A stretch of DNA of 64,000 nucleotides. Source: Planctomycetia bacterium (GTDB taxonomy: Bacteria; Planctomycetota; Planctomycetia; Pirellulales; UBA1268). This document shows positions 60,994-64,000 of the stretch, one piece after another (the first letter of the stretch is position 1; every line of letters starts with the position of its first letter). The position numbers and the translations under genes were made by a program. The notes under the pieces were generated by a model. The model had not been told where the DNA came from, did not search any database, and saw nothing but the letters and a program-made list of their open reading frames with translations. The stretch is taken from NCBI GenBank assembly GCA_021414115.1, contig JAIOPD010000120.1:1-64000 (forward strand), written 5' to 3'.

Positions 60994-62175
60994 TCACGGC
61001 AAGGAGCGAATCCACTCCGTATCGTGTTTCTGATCGACTTTGAGCGACACCAGCACTTGGACTTTCAAAGGCGTGACGCGATGAAAGTAGACTCGGCCGT
61101 TGCTGCGAGTGCCAGTTGCGACGTGTACTTCAAACCAATCGTGGCGCCTGCCCCGGACCGGGTTTTCCCGCGTCGACGGATCGTCCCCGAGAATGACTTT
61201 CAGCGTACTGCCAAGCATCCGGACGCTAGTGAAGTCCTCGTCTATCACTGTGGCACTATCGCCAAGGAATTCGATTTCCGGAAATATCTCCCCGAGCACC
61301 TTGGAGACACTGACTTTTTTCACGACTCGTGTCTGTAAACGATCTCTCTCGCGTGTCATACCATCCAGCTGTTGATTCAGCCGGCTATTTACCTCCTCCG
61401 CTTTGACAAGGTCTTCGAAAAGCTCGACGGCAAAGCGTGGGCCATCGGCGACCCTCTCCCGCCACTTGGCGATGTTGATCGCAGAGAGGGGACTCTCGCC
61501 GCCTGCGCCTTTCGATACGTTCACGGACAGTAGTGCGTGAAGCCTCTCAATCACCAACCGGCAGGTTGCAGACGGCTGTATGTCTTCAGGTACGGCTGCT
61601 CGCGAAGACCTACGCACCAGCCGTAGGCCATCGCTGGAGACTTCCACATTCGCACTGGTCAGGCCGGCTGTGCCTGCGTTGCCGCGTTGCATCAACCCTG
61701 TGTCGGTCCTCCCCGCAAGAGGCAGTGCCGCGCAAAGTGCGTCGACATGATGTTTTAGCTCAGCAGCGATGTCGTCCTTTTCCAACTCAAAGCACCAGTC
61801 GTAGCAACGACCATCGGCGGCCGGAGTGTTTGCTGCGGGCGATGCCTTCGCAAATACAGACGCCTCATCGAGCACAGAGGCAACGTAGTCCCTGACTACC
61901 ACATCCCCATCGACCATCAGGCGAGAGGAGCTTCCCGAGTCGTCCATGTACAGACGAATCGTGTGGTTAACCGGCGCACCAGACTCAAGCGGCGACACCC
62001 CTTCCAAAAGGTGCCGGTCCCCCGACAAATCAATTGATGACCCGGGGCGTTTGACCGGAAAGAGAATCCCCGCGTAAGACACAGCATCGCGGCCGTCTGG
62101 CAGGGAAATCATACGACGGCGAACGCAGTCAATGACCTCGCCCTCGCTCAGAACGCGGACAATGCACTCGGGCAT
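60994..62175 (-). CDS. Hypothetical protein paired with the Lhr-like helicase
   Basis: This 393-residue soluble protein begins MPECIVRVLSEGEVIDCVRRRMISLPDGRDAVSYAGILFPV. The middle contains a conserved-looking RCYDWCFELEKDDIAAELKHHVDALCAALPL and a coiled-coil stretch (VKAEEVNSRLNQQLDGMTRERDRLQTRVVKKVS). A C-terminal domain reads RRHDWFEVHVATGTRSNGRVYFHRVTPLKVQVLVSLKVDQ. It follows the helicase by 35 bases in the same transcript. No family recognised; a co-factor of the helicase is likely. Confidence 0.55.
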   Translation of the reverse strand: MPECIVRVLSEGEVIDCVRRRMISLPDGRDAVSYAGILFPVKRPGSSIDLSGDRHLLEGVSPLESGAPVNHTIRLYMDDSGSSSRLMVDGDVVVRDYVASVLDEASVFAKASPAANTPAADGRCYDWCFELEKDDIAAELKHHVDALCAALPLAGRTDTGLMQRGNAGTAGLTSANVEVSSDGLRLVRRSSRAAVPEDIQPSATCRLVIERLHALLSVNVSKGAGGESPLSAINIAKWRERVADGPRFAVELFEDLVKAEEVNSRLNQQLDGMTRERDRLQTRVVKKVSVSKVLGEIFPEIEFLGDSATVIDEDFTSVRMLGSTLKVILGDDPSTRENPVRGRRHDWFEVHVATGTRSNGRVYFHRVTPLKVQVLVSLKVDQKHDTEWIRSLP

Positions 62176-62210
62176 TTCTGCAGACTCCTACAGGCGTTCC
62201 TTGGGTATGG

Positions 62211-64000
62211 TTACGAATGAGTCGTGACGAATCGCACCGGCTCCGCCATCACGGCACTGAGACGTGCCATGTCCATCGCTCGTACCTGCAGCATGCGCTG
62301 GGCAAGTTCGGGGGGCAGGCAGTCAGAGAACTTGAGGGCAGTGATGGCGTCGGCGTCGATCGTGGGTAGCAGCGTCTCCGGGGGTGCGCGTCGCAGGTCA
62401 ACGACCAGCGGCTCGATCTCGGCCATCGCGGACCCCGTCTCGATCTTCACGGCGTAGTTGTCGTGGCTGATCTTGCCTTCGATCTGACGCTGTAGAGCAG
62501 TGGAGAGACTCGCGTTCACTGCTCTGCCAGCGAACGTCCACCAGCACAACTCTCCATTTGGCTCGGCCGTGACGGTTGTTCCGTCGGTCGTGAGCCACGG
62601 GTATTCGAGCCGCGCTTCGGCAAGGGTGTCGCGGGCCCGCCGTGACCACCAATCCCGGTCGACATCGGTCGCCAGCAGATCGCGGACTCGGCGACACATC
62701 GTGAAGCCAAGACCGACTCCGGGGCTACGCCACCGGGATCGCCCGGCGTCGGCTGCTGGCTCGACGTAGGCTATGCCGTGCTGCCAATCGACGTTGCGCA
62801 GGAGCCACGGGCGTCCACCGAGCGCAAGGATGACCGGCGCTCCCCGGCTTCTCGGGATGAACGACGAGCTGTCCACGAGCCCGAGTTCCCGTCGCCCGTA
62901 GCGCACCTGAAACAGTGGTGGCGTCAGAAAGACGCTCATCACCTCCATGTAGTTCCGCCAGCCGTACTCTCGCTCGCCGGCTTCCCCCATGCTCAAGATG
63001 CCGGCGTCTTCCCAGAGGATCGTCTGTTCGAGCATCGCGGCGATGACCGCCTCGACATCCTCCGGGGGCAGGTTGGCAAACCCGGGCATCCTGCCGATCC
63101 AGTCGCGCCACGCGGTCCTGCCGATACCCCTCTCCTGAAGAATGAGAGCGATGAGTTGCTGCGCCAGCACGTGGAACGGCAGCGGCGGAGGCTCGATCGG
63201 CTCGACGTAGCGATCTCGCCAGAGGTCGATGAGCGCCGCCGCCTGTAGGAGGCCGTTCTCATTGGTGGCGAGGAACAGGCAGTTGCGTGTCGTGCCCGAC
63301 CGCCTCCCGGTCCGACCCATGCGCTGGAGAAAGCTCGCCACCCGGCCGGGGGCGTCAATCTGGATCACACGGTCGAGATCGCCGACGTCGATGCCCAATT
63401 CGAGCACGCTCGTGGCGACGATTACACAGTTCTCCCTGTTTGCGAACGCGTCTTCAGCCTGTCGTCGCTGATCGACCGAGAGCGAACTGTGGGTCACGAA
63501 GGCCGTGGTGCCGAGCCGCGTGAGTTCGGATCCCAGTTCCTCGGCCCGGGAACGGCTCTCGCAGAACACAAGCCGCTTTTCCCCACGGTGGAGCCGAGAG
63601 ATCACGATCGCGGCGTTGGGGATCGAGCCCACGTAGTCGAGGGTGACGTCGGCAGGAGCTGCGGTCGATGCCTCTGGTGCGTAGACGCGCCGCGGACCGC
63701 TGCACGAACCCGCCAACCAGTCACACAGAGCCTCGGGATTGCCCACCGTGGCCGACAGGCCGATCCGCTGCACATCGCGGCCCGCCAGCCGGCTGACCCG
63801 CTCCAGCACCGAGAGCAGGTGCCAGCCACGGTCATCACCAGCGAAAGCGTGGATTTCGTCGATGACGAACGCCTGCAGGTTGCCGAACAGCCGCTCCTCG
63901 TCGATGCGGCTGGATACGAGCATCACCTCCAGCGACTCAGGGGTCGTCAGCAGGATGTCAGGAGGATCGAGCGCGATCTTGCGTCGAGCACCCGCTGAGG
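62211..64000 (-). CDS. Lhr-like DEAD/DEAH-box helicase (partial, 5' end outside)
   Basis: About 596 codons of a superfamily 2 helicase run off the right edge; the frame is open to the end (KIALDPPDILLTTPESLEVMLVSSRIDEERLFG). Motifs: LLTTPESLE (Ib), AFVIDEIHAFAGDDRG (DEIH, motif II), IGLSATVGNPE (III), LVFCESRSRAEEL (IV), VIVATSVLELGIDVGDLDRVIQID (V) and QRMGRTGRRSG (VI). The C-terminal half is a winged-helix/beta region as in Lhr. The walker A motif lies outside the window. Such helicases occur in repair and in several defence systems. An unknown gene is coupled behind it. Confidence 0.87.
   Translation of the reverse strand, partial: SAGARRKIALDPPDILLTTPESLEVMLVSSRIDEERLFGNLQAFVIDEIHAFAGDDRGWHLLSVLERVSRLAGRDVQRIGLSATVGNPEALCDWLAGSCSGPRRVYAPEASTAAPADVTLDYVGSIPNAAIVISRLHRGEKRLVFCESRSRAEELGSELTRLGTTAFVTHSSLSVDQRRQAEDAFANRENCVIVATSVLELGIDVGDLDRVIQIDAPGRVASFLQRMGRTGRRSGTTRNCLFLATNENGLLQAAALIDLWRDRYVEPIEPPPLPFHVLAQQLIALILQERGIGRTAWRDWIGRMPGFANLPPEDVEAVIAAMLEQTILWEDAGILSMGEAGEREYGWRNYMEVMSVFLTPPLFQVRYGRRELGLVDSSSFIPRSRGAPVILALGGRPWLLRNVDWQHGIAYVEPAADAGRSRWRSPGVGLGFTMCRRVRDLLATDVDRDWWSRRARDTLAEARLEYPWLTTDGTTVTAEPNGELCWWTFAGRAVNASLSTALQRQIEGKISHDNYAVKIETGSAMAEIEPLVVDLRRAPPETLLPTIDADAITALKFSDCLPPELAQRMLQVRAMDMARLSAVMAEPVRFVTTHS

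Larger units (their letters stand above)
30750..64000. mobile_element. Putative integrated element or island (right end outside window)
   Basis: From the recombinase rightward the sequence shows mobile-DNA hallmarks. These are a large serine recombinase, truncated genes, repeats of recombinase 3' ends, an IS, a primase/helicase replication module, phage-like small genes and several nuclease genes, with base composition less GC-rich than the left part. The left limit is inferred from the GlsB-like remnant. The tract from 33.7 to 36 kb may be cargo or a separate insertion. Whether this is one element or several nested ones cannot be decided here. Confidence 0.45.

Noticed and set aside
1-64000. 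tRNA, rRNA or CRISPR loci
   Set aside because: I saw no tRNA cloverleaf, rRNA sequence or repeat-spacer array by eye. A covariance-model or tRNA search would settle this.

Overview
The window looks like a Planctomycete chromosome, probably a Pirellulales-type lineage. That is an inference from the high GC, the secreted lipoproteins, the short dispersed GC-rich repeats of the type seen at gene ends in this phylum, an ECF sigma factor beside a membrane Ser/Thr kinase, and several conserved hypothetical families common there. I found no rRNA, tRNA or CRISPR array.

Left part (1 to about 30.5 kb) is ordinary chromosome. It holds the end of pyruvate phosphate dikinase, an SLC13 transporter, a lipoprotein with thioredoxin-like and beta-propeller parts, a LarA-like protein, a signal peptidase, and a sugar-catabolism-like run (cupin/isomerase-like, xylose-isomerase-like TIM barrel, Gfo/Idh/MocA oxidoreductase). 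Next come a two-gene HtrA unit in which the first gene has lost its catalytic residues, an FAD/Fe-S oxidase translationally coupled to a photolyase, an LL-diaminopimelate aminotransferase-like enzyme, an ECF sigma factor and an alpha/beta hydrolase. A heavy-metal-type RND efflux cluster with two histidine-rich exported proteins closes this part.

Middle part (about 30.6 to 40 kb) is a mosaic boundary. A large serine recombinase sits next to what looks like the last codons of a truncated GlsB/YeaQ-type membrane protein gene. Beyond it are an N-terminally truncated PIN toxin with its antitoxin, a duplicated end of the recombinase gene, two copies of a UUCG-loop terminator repeat, small stress/metal genes (DUF486-like, a Cys-rich copper-storage-like protein, DUF3309-like, fasciclin) and a complete IS256-family element whose transposase start is enclosed in a predicted RNA structure.

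Right part (about 40 to 64 kb) reads as an integrated mobile element or plasmid-like island with lower GC. It has a replication module (OB-like domain plus archaeo-eukaryotic-type primase, DnaB-like ATPase, HTH protein), then about 1.1 kb of structured non-coding DNA, then a SprT-like peptidase, an ECF sigma factor and a Ser/Thr kinase unit. A long leftward cluster follows: Cas4/RecB-like Fe-S nuclease, phage-like proteins, a Ycf46-type AAA+ ATPase, DUF6915-, DUF6878-, DUF2997- and DUF1257(Ycf35)-like proteins, two micro membrane proteins below the ORF-track limit, and an unknown protein beside an Lhr-like helicase that runs off the window. Four single rightward genes (PD-(D/E)XK-like, GIY-YIG-like, HNH and DUF2513-like) interrupt this leftward cluster. 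An AT-rich 16-bp box, TTTTGATATCTAAATC, recurs only in this right part and may mark a common regulon or replication function. The most promising candidate systems are the Ycf46/DUF1257/DUF2997/nuclease cluster and the helicase pair at the right edge.
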